This document shows, piece by piece, positions 11,101-21,402 of a stretch of 64,000 nt of DNA. The position numbers and the translations under genes are program-made. The notes beneath the pieces are model-generated. The model had not been told where the DNA came from, made no database searches, and saw nothing but the letters and a program-made list of their open reading frames with translations. The stretch spans positions 248,001-312,000 of the forward strand of contig JAFCMP010000235.1 in assembly GCA_017506865.1 (NCBI GenBank), read 5' to 3'. Origin of the DNA: Tribonema minus (taxonomy: Eukaryota > Sar > Xanthophyceae > Tribonematales > Tribonemataceae). Numbering within the stretch: the stretch's first letter is position 1; every line of letters starts with the position of its first letter.

Positions 11101-14100
11101 GTTCAGTGGCGCCTGTTCAATTATAGGCGTCTGAGCTGCTGGCTCTGCAGTGGTGGTGATGCTCACCCCGCTGCGGGCGCTGCCAGGGGACGAGGTTTGC
11201 GTGCGCCTGCCCGTCCAATCGCAGCTTTTGAGATGCTCTACCTCCATCGTAGTCATGGTGATACCAAGCATGATCATCTCAGAGTTGCTGACTCTGCCCG
11301 CAGGTCCAACCACATTTACCATAGTTGTTACAATCACCTCTGCCAATCACAATCCTTCAGCTGCTGAGCAACAGTTACCATAATGATTGCCATCATATCT
11401 GAGATGTTGAAGTCTGCCAGCGATGGTGACGCTCCACGCTGCAGGTACTGCCAGGGGATGAACTTTGTGGCTGGAGCGCTGCTGCTCGCGCACCTGTCCA
11501 GCCACCCCGACATGACGCCGCACCCCGAGGACGACGCGGCGCACGACGCGCACAGCGACGGCTCGCAGTCCAGGTAACCAACCGCTCACACAGTTCATTG
11601 GTGTACTCCCTGATGCGGTGCACAACGTGCACAGCGCCGGCTCGCAGCCAGGAAGTCAAGCACGCACATGAAGTTTTTTGTGACGCAAAGGATGCTCCTC
11701 TATACCCCGAGGACGACGCGGCGCACGACGCGCACAGCGACGGCTCGCAGTCCAGGTAACCGCTCACAAACTTCATGGGTGTACGTCCTGGCGTGGCGCA
11801 CGGCGCGCACAGACGAAACCGGCATGTTCCTGCGCGCCTTCCACCCATCGCCAATCACCGCGATCACGTGCAGTGTACAGCGTGACTGTTACGGCAACGG
11901 CACGTCACCACGCGCCATCGCTCATCGCCGCCGCCTCCGCGCTGCCTCATTGCTCAGCAACGTGTTGCCGATCCACGCACCATCACCTGCATGCGCTGTT
12001 CACACAGAGCGCGCTCGACACGTATCGGCATGCGGCAATATGTGCAGTGTACACACATCAACACATTACGGAAACGGCAGTTACCATGCGCCATCGCTCA
12101 TCGCTGCCGCCTTTGCGCTGCCGCAACGCTCAGCAACACGTCGCGCGACGCGTCGCCGGACCCGCGCACGATCGATTGGTGGCCCGACCGCGAGCACCTG
12201 CGCATGGAGCAGGACGTGTTCTGGATGATGGCAGCGCTCCTCACCAAGGGGCGCGCGGGCGCCGAGGCGCACGACGAGCTCTGTCTCAAGGCAAGAGAGA
12301 GGCATGAAGTTGAAGTATAGTTTAAGTTGCCAATGAGCAAGACCAACGCAGCGGTTTGCAATACACACTGAAGGCAAGCGAGCGGGCGTGGCTGTTGGAG
12401 TTGCTGCATTGTGAGGCCGATTTCGAGCTGATGCTCAGGCAGAGAACAGCAGGGGGAGGGGGGGGGGGGGACTGAGCGGCTCAGAGATGACACCACTAAA
12501 CCTTGGACGGCAACTTCAAGTTTTTTGCTTTTCCCTTCCGCGTGTGCCGTGGGATCAACTGTTGACTGTCAGAGGCCGCACCGCCGCTACAGCTGCTCCC
12601 ATTCCTCATTTGCTGATGCGCGCAGCGTGCCTTCACTCTGTCTTGCAGGAGCTCTGGCTCCCCGGCGTGCCGGAGATGAAGCTGCGCGTGTACCAGTTCG
12701 ACAGGCTGCTGGAGCGCGAGCTGCCGCGGCTGCACGCGCACTTCAAGACCACTCAACTTCAACTAGAGGTGAGCCGCGTGCCCCGCAGCAGCGCGCGCCG
12801 CAGCGGCGCCGTCGCCGTCGTCGCTCATGCCCGTATGCATGCATGCACCATGTGGGGACAGGACAAAAAGACAATGGACACATTTCTTTTGCTTCAGAGA
12901 CACGTGTTGCTGGCAGACCACCCCAGGAGCACGCTGCTGATCGCCCAAGAGCATGCTTCAACCTCAACCCCGCTGCCAACTGGCAGACGCCATCATCCAC
13001 ATGCAGCACACGGATCTGAGCTACGTATAGATACGCAAAAGCTCAGTGATTCCACCCTCCTCCCCCCCCCCCCTCCCCTCCCCCTCCCTCTCCCCCCCCC
13101 GTCGCCAGGTGCTCGTGAGCCAGTGGCTGCTCACGCTGTTTGCGTACTCGCTGCCGCTGCCGACGCTCGTGCGCGCGTGGGACGCGCTGCTGATGGACGG
13201 CTGGAAGGGCGTCTTCCGCCTCGGCATCGCGCGCTTACGCGACGTCCAGGAGCAGCTCGTGGGCATGGAGATAGGTGCGTTATGAGCGCTGGTGCAAGGC
13301 GAGCGCTGCTGCACAGGTTGTGTTGAGCGCTGTTGCGTGCCTGTGCGACGTCCAGGAGCAGCTCGCGGGCATGGAGATAGGTGCGCTGTGAGCGCCTGCT
13401 GCACAGATTCGACGTTGTGACGTTGTGTGGAGCGTTGCTGCTGCTGCGCGCCTCTGCACGACGTCCAGGAGCAGCTCGTGGGCATGGGGAAAGGTGCGTT
13501 GTTAGCGCTGCTGCAGGGGGGGGAGCGCGGCTGCCCGGAGCGCTGCTGCGTGGACTGATGTCATGCTGCACGGAGAAGTGCTGCTGCTTGAAACTGTGTT
13601 GGTAGTAGTGCTGTTGCACAGAGCACTGCTGCGCAAAGTAGTGCTGCACAGAGCGCCGCGCCATACATAGGCCCCTGCTGCTGGGAGCGTTGCTATGCGG
13701 AGCGCGGCTGCACAGAGCGTTGCCGCGAGGGGCTGTGAACGCCGTCCGCTGTGCGCGTGTGGCGTGCATAAGGCGAGAGCAGCGCGCGCGGCCGTCGTTA
13801 CGGCACGCGCCCGCTGCATGTAGCACAGCTCGCTCCTGGCAGCGCTGCCGAGAGATGCTGCGGCGATGCTCAGCAGCGCAGCAGCGATGCTCAACAGCAC
13901 AACGGCGTCAGGGGGGGGCGTCCGCCGCTACCTGCACGCACGCCAAGGACGAGCCACGCTGCCGAGGATGCGGCCACGCACGTCACACCCAGATGTGCGC
14001 TTGGCACCACACACACCCGTACCTCTGAAGAATGGCTCCCCCGCACAACGCGCTGCGGCAACGCAGCACGACTGACGTGTACCGCAACGGCAAACGGGTG

Positions 14101-17100
14101 ACGCGCTGAGTAATGTTGGCGAGGCGGGTGACTGGTCCTGTGCTCGGCATTGCAACACTTCCCGTGTCATGGGCTGAGTGCGCCGCCTCTTGCTGAGCAC
14201 TGCTGCAACTGCCGTTCCGCTGCCCCTGCCGCCGCCGCCGCAGAGGAGATGAGCAAGTTCCTGCGTGGCTTCAGGACGGCGCAGTCGCTGCACGCGCGCT
14301 GCCCGCCGGAGCAGCTGCTGCGCGCGTGCGGCTCCATCAAGGTGCGGTGGTGATGCTCAGCGGTTGGGTTTAGGGTCGGGCTTAGGGTTAGGGTTAGGGT
14401 TTAGGGTTGTGCTGCCCGCGGGAACAGCTGCTGCGCGCGTGCTGCTCCAAGGGACGGTGGTGATGCTCAACGGTTGCGGTGCCGCTGCTTCGTTGGCCGT
14501 GCGTTCCAGTCCACAAGTACCTCAAGAAGTACGCCGACAATTCTTGGGCCGCGTGCTAATGTGCTTCATGTGCAAGGCACACAGGGCTGCGGCATGCCTG
14601 AAGCGGTGGCCGCGACTGCGATCCCGCAAGCGCGTGCGGCTCCATCACATGAGGTGGTGATGCTCACCCGTTGCGGTGCCGCGGCATGCGCCTCCGTCGG
14701 CCGTGCGTCTCAGCGTCTGCCTCTGCATAATCAGTTGTGACGGTGAATCTGTGCTTCAAAGATAGGGTCAACACTAGGCTGCAGAACGTGTCGAGCGGCG
14801 CGCGCAGCCGCGCAGCCGGCAACGCCCCCTCCTCATCGCAGCGCTAGCCGTCAGTGTTTTCCCAAACCGTCTTTCGCTGCCCGCAAGTACATCACGCAGC
14901 CCATGCTACATGACCGCAATGCAATCGGCAGCAGTCGGCAGTGCGGTGACAGCAGGACCGCGCCGCGCGCCCCACGCAGCAGTGGCCATGGCTCCGCTCT
15001 CACACGCCCCCGCGCTTCACAGTCACTGTGGCCCAAAAGTGTGATAGCGGTGATAGTCGCAGCCTTGGCTGCAGCTGCTGACTCTGCTCCCACGCACCCC
15101 CAACCCCGTCATCATCCCTTTGCGTCATTCGGCCTCGGCAGTGATGGTGGTGGGCGGCGCCTTGGCTGCAACTGATGACGCATCGCCGCGCCGCTTGATG
15201 TCTAATATCAGGCGCAGTAGGTCAGATACATCAGGCGATGTGTCCATGTGATAATCCGGAGGCTCAGTTACGAAGCAACAAAAGTGAAACGAGCGAGCTT
15301 GCGCATGTTCCGCACTTCACAGTCACTGTGCGTGATTTGGCCCAAAAGTGCGATGGCGGTGATAGTCGTGCCTCAGCCGCAGCTGCTGGCGCGCCCGCTC
15401 GCTGCGCGCAGGTCACGCCCTCTGCGCTGCGCGCGCTGCAGCAGGACTTTGCCGTGCGCCTCCTGCGCCAGCACCTCACCAGGGCGAGTGGGCCGCAGCG
15501 CTACTTCATGGTCACTGCACGTGACTCCAGACACGCTGATTCGGCTCAAAACTGCGATAGCGGTGCGTCGCGCCTCAGCTGCAGCCGCTCGTCGCTGCGC
15601 GCGCAGGTCACGCGCTCCGCGCTGCGCGCGCTGCAGCAGGACTTTGCGGTGCGCCTCCTGCGCGAGCACCTCGGCGGCGGCCAGGGCGAGTGGCTGCAGC
15701 GCTACTCGCCGCTGTACCCGCCGCCGCCGGACGCCGCCGCCGCTGCCGCTGCCGCCGCCGCGGAGGTCTCGTCGGGCGTGGAGGCGGCGGTGCGCGGCAT
15801 GCTGCTCGACGAGCCGCTGCTGCTGCGGCTCAAGCAGGTGCGCTGTTTGACTGCCGGCGCTGCTTGTGATCAAGGCTGTGTAAAGGTTCAGGTGGCCCAT
15901 TGTGTGTGCGAGTGCCCGGCGCCGGTGGCCGCTGCGATTGCGATTGCAGACGCGGCTGCTGCGATGGCATCGTGTGGGTAGAAGCGGTGCGCGGCATGCT
16001 CCTCGAGGAGCCACTGCTGCTGCAGCTCGAGCATGCAGCGTCGCGCGATGGCAATGGCAGATGCGGCTGCTGCGATGGGATTGTTCATGTGGGTATGCTG
16101 GGGACATCGCCGCTCAGGCTCAGGCCGGGCGGCAGGGGATATGGCCCTGCCGTAACGCTCAGGCCGGGCGGCAGGAGATATGGCCCTGCCGTAACGCAAG
16201 TCCATTGCATGCGGCCGAGCCTGCTGCATCACGCATCGATCTGTCATGCTTGCTTAGGGTTAGGGTTAGGGTTAGGTCAACACCTGCCCGCCCCGGGCAA
16301 CCCTGCTGCAATGCCGCTTTGAAGTAGAACCCAGCTCTGTGGACGGAGGGCATTGCCGGCTGCAATAATCTGTCTGCAACAGCAAGGCTGCGCTGCGCAG
16401 CGTGTTTTGCGTGCACTTCTGCTGAGGTTATGCTGCGCAGCATGCCGCGTGCTCCTGCTCTTGACCACCTGTACGACCGCCCCCCCTCTCCCCCTTAGTG
16501 GCTGATCATGTCGGCTTGCTGTATCGTACGCATTGTGTTGCCTACGATGCGGCAGGAAATCGAGGCCGTCTCCGGTCCGGTGGCGGGCGACGTGGCCGTG
16601 TTCCAGTGCAAGATCGCGGCGGCGGCGATCCGCCAGGAGGAGGCGCGGCAGCAAGCCAAGGTATGTAGGTACATGGGTACATGGATTATGCAGGCATGTC
16701 CGTGTGGCAAGTACATCAACAAGGCAGGCACACTGATGGGGTAGATTCATCGATACGGTGCGTATGTCGGTGGGAAAGTGCACTGTGCGGTGCTCGCATC
16801 GTACGATCGTGCGTGCGCCGCGGGCGCACAGCGCGCTCTGCGCCTAGAAGACTGCAAGGTCCCACTGTAAGTTCTCAATGTGCTGGCAGCGCCGAGATGC
16901 GTCTGCTGCTGTATACTCATTTGCTCCAGCACCGCCACCCATATACCTTGCGCATGAGAATGCCTACGCAAGCTGCCATACAAGTCCAGCACATGAGAAT
17001 ACACACGCAACCGGTGATGAAGCATGCACGATTCGCTGCAGCAGCTTGACTTCCTCCGTCAGACTGTGGTGCACGCAGCGCAGCATCTCAGCTCCGAAGA

Positions 17101-17770
17101 GCATCCGTGGCGCTAGTTGCCCCCCCTCCCTTCCTTCAGATCCTCTGCAGAGGCACACTTCCGCCTCCCACCTCATGGCAATGCCCCCCCCCCGCCGAAT
17201 ACCGCCAGATCTCCTCCCCCTGTCCCCGTCACCTCAGACCCCTCTGTTGGTAGACGTTGTAACCTCGTAATTGTGCGCAAGCGCCCCCCCCCCCCCCCCC
17301 CCCCCCATTCCTTCAGGTCCTCTGCAGAGGCGGAGCCTCCCACTCCTCATGGTGACGCCCCCTCACCCCCCTCCCCTCTCCTCCCAGGTACTGGCACCGG
17401 CCACGACGCAGCTTGGCATAGAGGTGGAAGAGCTGCGCGAACGCCCCCCCCCCCTCCCCCCCCCCCCCTTCCTTCACGTCCTCTGCAGAGGCAGGCGGCA
17501 CTTCTCCCACTCCTCATGCTGACTCCCCCCCCCCCTCCCCTCTCCCTCCAGGTCCTAGCACCCACCACGACGCAGCTCGGCATAGAGGTGGAGGAGCTGC
17601 GCGAGCGCGTGAGCCTCCTCTCCCACCAGATGCACGCGCTCGTGCTCGCGCCGCCGTGCGAAGACTGCGCGCTGAGCGCTGCTGCCGCCCCGACGACGAG
17701 GGATCCCCCAACCCCCCCGCTGCTGCGGGAGGGGGGGGGCGAGGGGGCCCTGGGGGGGCGGGCCATCTGA
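8122..17770 (+). CDS. TBC-domain Rab GTPase-activating protein, possible N-terminal F-box
   Basis: Predicted exons: 8122-8277, 9576-9656, 10513-10638, 10890-11011, 11445-11573, 12134-12290, 12649-12768, 13109-13274, 14244-14341, 15607-15837, 16556-16660 and 17552-17770; the phases agree across the junctions. Exon 1 (VAAYLDLADVCRASMCCKAAR) resembles an F-box. The TBC domain follows: GAPAHLRLRFW, then ILRDVCRTFPG with the IxxDxxR arginine finger, then YCQGMNF with the glutamine finger, split by an intron. Next come EQDVFWMMAALL, YQFDRLLERELPRLHAHF and SQWLLTLFAYSLPLPTLVRAWD. Both catalytic fingers are present, so active Rab-GAP function is expected, accelerating GTP hydrolysis on a Rab at endomembranes. 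The C-terminal part has Ala-rich and coiled-coil segments (IEVEELRERVSLLSHQMHAL) and ends at a TGA. One or more exons in the 8278-9575, 9657-10512 and 16661-17551 introns may be missing. Candidates are 10026-10078 and a segment at about 17050-17115. The exon at 12134-12290 uses a GC donor. Confidence 0.82.
10283..10299 (-). repeat. Interstitial telomere-type repeat
   Basis: A short CCCTAA run inside a TBC-gene intron, in the opposite strand sense to most other TTAGGG tracts in the window. Confidence 0.7.
11085..11760 (+). repeat. Exon-edge copies flanking the YCQGMN exon
   Basis: The acceptor edge of the 11445 exon (GCTGCAGGTACTGCCAGGGG) has degraded copies upstream near 11083 and 11167. The donor edge (about 11520-11573, rich in GACGACGCGGCGCACGACGC) is copied downstream at about 11705-11757, plus a shorter decayed copy at about 11612-11652. 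All the copies are intronic. Confidence 0.75.
13235..13495 (+). repeat. Three tandem copies of a TBC exon 3' edge with donor
   Basis: The real edge GACGTCCAGGAGCAGCTC..ATGGAGATAG|GTGCG ends at 13274. Copies follow at about 13348-13385 and 13458-13495, each with its own GT donor and a trailing GAGCGCTG-like segment. Period is about 105-110 bp. Confidence 0.85.
14290..14720 (+). repeat. Three copies of an exon 3' edge plus flanking intron
   Basis: The donor edge of the 14244-14341 exon (CAGCTGCTGCGCGCGTG, then a GTGGTGATGCTCA intron start) recurs at about 14410-14475 and 14610-14680. The copies have lost coding frame but keep the post-donor sequence GGTGGTGATGCTCA. Confidence 0.75.
14366..14409 (+). 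repeat. Interstitial telomere-type repeat
   Basis: About seven imperfect TTAGGG units, with GGGTTT and GGGTCG variants, in a TBC-gene intron between two exon-edge copies. Confidence 0.85.
15270..15650 (+). repeat. Duplicated acceptor edge of the 15607 exon
   Basis: A copy at about 15330-15480 (acceptor, then TCTGCGCTGCGCGCGCTGCA) precedes the real exon at 15607 (TCCGCGCTGCGCGCGCTGCA). The flanking intron segment (GATAGCGGTG, GCCTCAG.CGCAGC) is duplicated too. The first copy loses the frame after about 25 codons. A third, weaker copy of the intron part lies near 15020-15080. Confidence 0.75.
16254..16276 (+). repeat. Interstitial telomere-type repeat
   Basis: Nearly perfect TTAGGG units (about 3.7) in an intron of the TBC gene. 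Confidence 0.9.
17270..17620 (+). repeat. Tandem copies of the TBC terminal-exon acceptor region
   Basis: A unit of about 170 bp is repeated: a poly-C tract, CCTTCA.GTCCTCTGCAGAGGC, then CCAGGT.CT.GCACC and ACGACGCAGCT. The copy at 17387 encodes a near-duplicate of the exon start (TTQLGIEVEELRER) before decaying into poly-C. The copy at 17552 is the one that stays open to the stop. Confidence 0.8.
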
Positions 17771-17786
17771 TGCCGCCGCCGCACCG

Positions 17787-19785
17787 ATGGCGGGCCGCAG
17801 GCCGAATCTGAATTTGAGGGGCCTGGCGGCGATGCTGCCGCAGCCACTGCGCTTGCTGAGCGGCGGTGGGGGGGGTTCGCCTTCACTAGGTGAGCGCTGT
17901 TGTATGGTAGGCAGGCATGTATGCTGTGATTCACACTCGATAAATATGAAGTGTACTTTTACATTTTATGTGTTGTACTTGAAGTACGCTGGGAAGGAGT
18001 TGAAGTATGGAGTATACATGGAATTTCACAGTGCAAGTTTGTACCTGAAGTGCGCTGGAAGGCGGTCGGCGAGCAGTTGAAGCCATGGCGGCGCGAGGCT
18101 GCTTCATCCACAGTGCTCTGCTGCGGCGGAGGACGTACCTGCACGGGCCAGCGTGTCGCCATAGGAGCGTTGTCGGCGGACTCCTGCCTAATCAACCTGC
18201 ATTCTCATGATGAGAATTCATCGCGTGCACTGCGGCGGCGCGCGATTTTTATGTTTTGGCGATAAGCATCATCATGACTGCACCACACATCCTTCGCCAC
18301 CACTGCTGCAGAGAACGGCAACGGCAGCAGCGGCAGCGGCGGCGGCGGCGACGGCCTGCGGCTGTGCCCACGCTGCATGCACGAGCGCGCCGATCTGAGC
18401 CTTTACAAGACCAAGCTAGACGAGGTGGGGGGCGCCGCTGAGACTGAGCATTGCTGCGCGAGTTTGTGGACTCACAAGCCATTGACCAGACAGCCTCAGC
18501 TCGGCGCCTACATCCTCCGCGTGATGCAGTGGCAAGAAGGTGTCAACACTCTGTCTTCGGCATCCAAATGCTTTGGCCGCAACGCGATCTGAAGTGCCGC
18601 CTATGGCTGTGGACCGCACAGCGGCGAATCCTACGTGCCCTCAACTTGAGAGCACTAGTGCCACCAGTGAGAACTGAGCGTTGCTGCGCCAGTTTGTGGG
18701 CAGTCGCGACTGCGCACGAAGGGGGGGACAGGCCACCTGAAAAGTGTGAGCTTTGTGGAGGGATCTGGGAGCGACAGCGGCGTGTGCAGCACTCCGTGCT
18801 CGGCACCGCCTGAAAGCAGGCACAGACAGCTGCTGCAGAGTACTAGCTAGTAGGCCAGCAAATGCTCCACGTCTTGCGTATGAAGCTGGTAGCACTGGGG
18901 GCTGCGTCCAACGGCAGGTGCCCATGTTTTGTTGCTGCCTGCACTTCTTGGGACGCGCTCCTGCATTTTATAATGACACAGTGACATGCACAGTGCCTGA
19001 TGCAGTTGAAGTACATGGGCGGTTTACCGAGCTCAACACGTGACGCCGCCTTCTGCCATCTGCGGCAGGTCTGCACGGCGCTGGCGCAGCGCGAGGCGCG
19101 GTGGCTACGGCACGTTCAGCGCTACGACGCCGCGCTCGCTGAGGTGGAGGACGCAGAACAGCTCAAGGTGAGCGTGCGCGTCACGCATTGAAGTAGCATG
19201 AAATTCAACAATGCAAGTGCCGCGCTCGCCGAGGTGGAGGACGCGGACAGCTCAAGGTGAGCGTGTGCGTCACGCATTGAAGTAGCAGGAACTTCAACAG
19301 TGCAAGTTCTGATTGTGGCACGCAGACAACGAACCGAAAGAATGTGCGTTGGCAAGAAGGCAGATGAACAGCCCGCTGTTTCACACACACATACATTGAA
19401 GTGCACACCCCTGTATGCATTCCTCTGATCCAATCTTGCGCTCGCTGCGGCGGCCTTGTGCGGTGCATTCTGTTCCGACCCCGGTGCCGCGTTACCCACT
19501 AGCTTTGCTCACTTCACTAGGATCACACAAACCGTGTGCGTGTGTTTGTCACCGGCAGTCCTCCAGACCATGAAGCAGTCAACTGCGTGTGCGCGTCTGA
19601 CCGAGCGCTGCTGCCGCTGCTGCGCCTCGCAGATGGTCCTCTCGTCGCAGATGCTGCAGCTCGTGCAGGACGCGGACGAGAGAGTGGAGGACACGCTGCG
19701 CGAGTTTGCGCAGCAGGCGCAGGACGTCATGAGCGCGCCCTCCACGCCCCCCCTCCCCGCCCCCCCTGCCGCGGCCGCTGTATGA
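17787..19785 (+). CDS. Small CxxC / coiled-coil protein, family not recognised
   Basis: Four exons (17787-17889, 18312-18424, 19069-19167, 19633-19785) join in perfect phase to give 155 residues. The ATG context is good (CACCGATGG). The N-terminus is short and basic-hydrophobic, followed by a Gly/Ser linker, then LCPRCMHERADLSLYKTKLDE, whose CxxC could bind zinc. Two helical coiled-coil stretches follow (AQREARWLRHVQRYDAALAE and QMLQLVQDADERVEDTLREF), then a Pro/Ala tail. The TBC stop lies only 16 bases upstream, which is unusually tight. The two may be one transcription unit, or the TBC 3' end may be mis-modelled, but direct splicing from the TBC terminal exon breaks frame. No function is assigned. 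Confidence 0.55.
19110..19315 (+). repeat. Duplicated exon 3' edge with donor
   Basis: The exon edge ending 19167 (GAGGTGGAGGACGCAG..CAGCTCAAG|GTGAGCGTG) is copied at about 19220-19265 with the following intron (CACGCATTGAAGTAGCA). Period is about 92 bp. The copy has a one-base deletion. Confidence 0.85.
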
Positions 19786-21402
19786 CAGCTTCAGAGCGCC
19801 AGCGTTAGCGCGCCAGCCTCCTCTCATGCTGTGGAACCGCAACCGCGACTCGAAGGCCGTGTGCGCAGCCGCGCCAGCAGCGTGCCGGCGCGCAAAGGTC
19901 GCACCGCTCTGCTGGTGCAGAACCTGTGTCGCGTGTGTGGTGCGGCAGCCGCAGCGTCGCTGACGCAAGCGCGGCTGCAGTCGCCGCCGCTGACGGTTTG
20001 CGTCCCAGCCATAGACCGTGCGCGCTTGTGCGAGCAGGCGTGGCATCCAGCGTCGCGTCAGCGCTCCGCAGTGTCTGAGCCACGGACGCGCGCCATGTTT
20101 TGCGGCGCCTCGAGAAGGCTGTCGCGTGCGCACCGCATGAGCCAGAGCCGGCATGCAACGTGGATCCGGTGTCAGTCGGCGCTAGACGACGGAATGCTGC
20201 TGCTCAGTGGGCTATATACCATCTGGCGACTGCGGCATGCTCTAGACATCACAGAGCGTGCGTCTGACGGCATTCGCTGCACCCGCCAGCGTGTTGATCA
20301 CCTGCTGCGGCTGCCGTGACCACACAGGCCTGGTAGTACGCCATGCTTGAAAGGATGAGCCAGACATGAAGCCCTTGCCTCCCCCCCCTCCCCCCCCTCC
20401 TCCGACCGCCCTGTCGTTAAGTTTCCCTTGGAGGAACTGGTGATGTTGCCACGTACGTGGACGCCGTACAACAGATGAATTGAGGTAGTAGTGTGGTATG
20501 CGCTGGTACGCCGGGCACGCAGAGCGTGCGCGTAGATGCTGGTGGTTTTCTGTGACAGGACGTGTGGCCACTTCTTGAAGGGCTCCACAGTAAACGCTCT
20601 GATATCTCCTTCGTCGTGCTAAACGCAGCACTGCCGTCCGTGTTTTACAGACTGGTTCGCCGCTTAAACTCATTGCATGATTCAGGGCATGTCTTTGAGT
20701 GTGTCTTGCAGTGTGCCGGTTGCTTGCCTGTGACGCTCATGCTTGGCATTGCACATTATGCCATGTGCCAGGTCTCGCGCCTGCATGCACGAAGGTGCGT
20801 ACATACCAGACCCACCATGAGGGCCGCCTCATTGGCACCTCTCCCTGCTTCATTTTCACAGGCATGTGTGAACAGAACACTCAACTTGCGTGCGATGCGA
20901 TGCAATTTGGCACCCAGCGTGTTTGGATCGCCGCATGCTTTGTAAAAATAATTGGCCGGATCCCTTCAAATGATCGTGCGCGAGGATTCACTGCGACAAA
21001 ACAGTAGTCGCCATTGCACAAAGAGCAGAGAAGCGACAGTGAGTGTCGGACCCCAACCTTACCACGGTTACAAGTAACTGTTGAAGTTTCAGGAAGTTGA
21101 GGTTGATGGTGAGCTCAGGGCCCTTGGGGGGGGGGGGGAGCAGCATGGGTGGCGCGATCAGGCCTGCTCCCAGAGGGCCGCAAAAAACTGCAGTGCGCAC
21201 TAAGAAGTACACTGCAAAAAAGCCAACGGAGCTCAGGCGCTTTAACAGGTACATCAACTGAGATTGCAGACATCCACTGCGGCGCCGTAGTGTGAAGATG
21301 ACAGAAAGTTCAGTACTGGTCCGTACGCAGTGCTGACGTTGTGCGTTCATCATGCAATAATGGTTGGAATCTCACACTCTATGTTGCGTTCTGCTTGCAC
21401 AG
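19786..21402. other. Intergenic / probable 5' region of the ankyrin-WW gene
   Basis: No domain is recognised. A short open segment after an acceptor at 20558 (DVWPLLEGLHSKRSDISFVV) could be an exon but has no supported donor. There is a poly-C stretch near 20381-20400. Confidence 0.4.
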
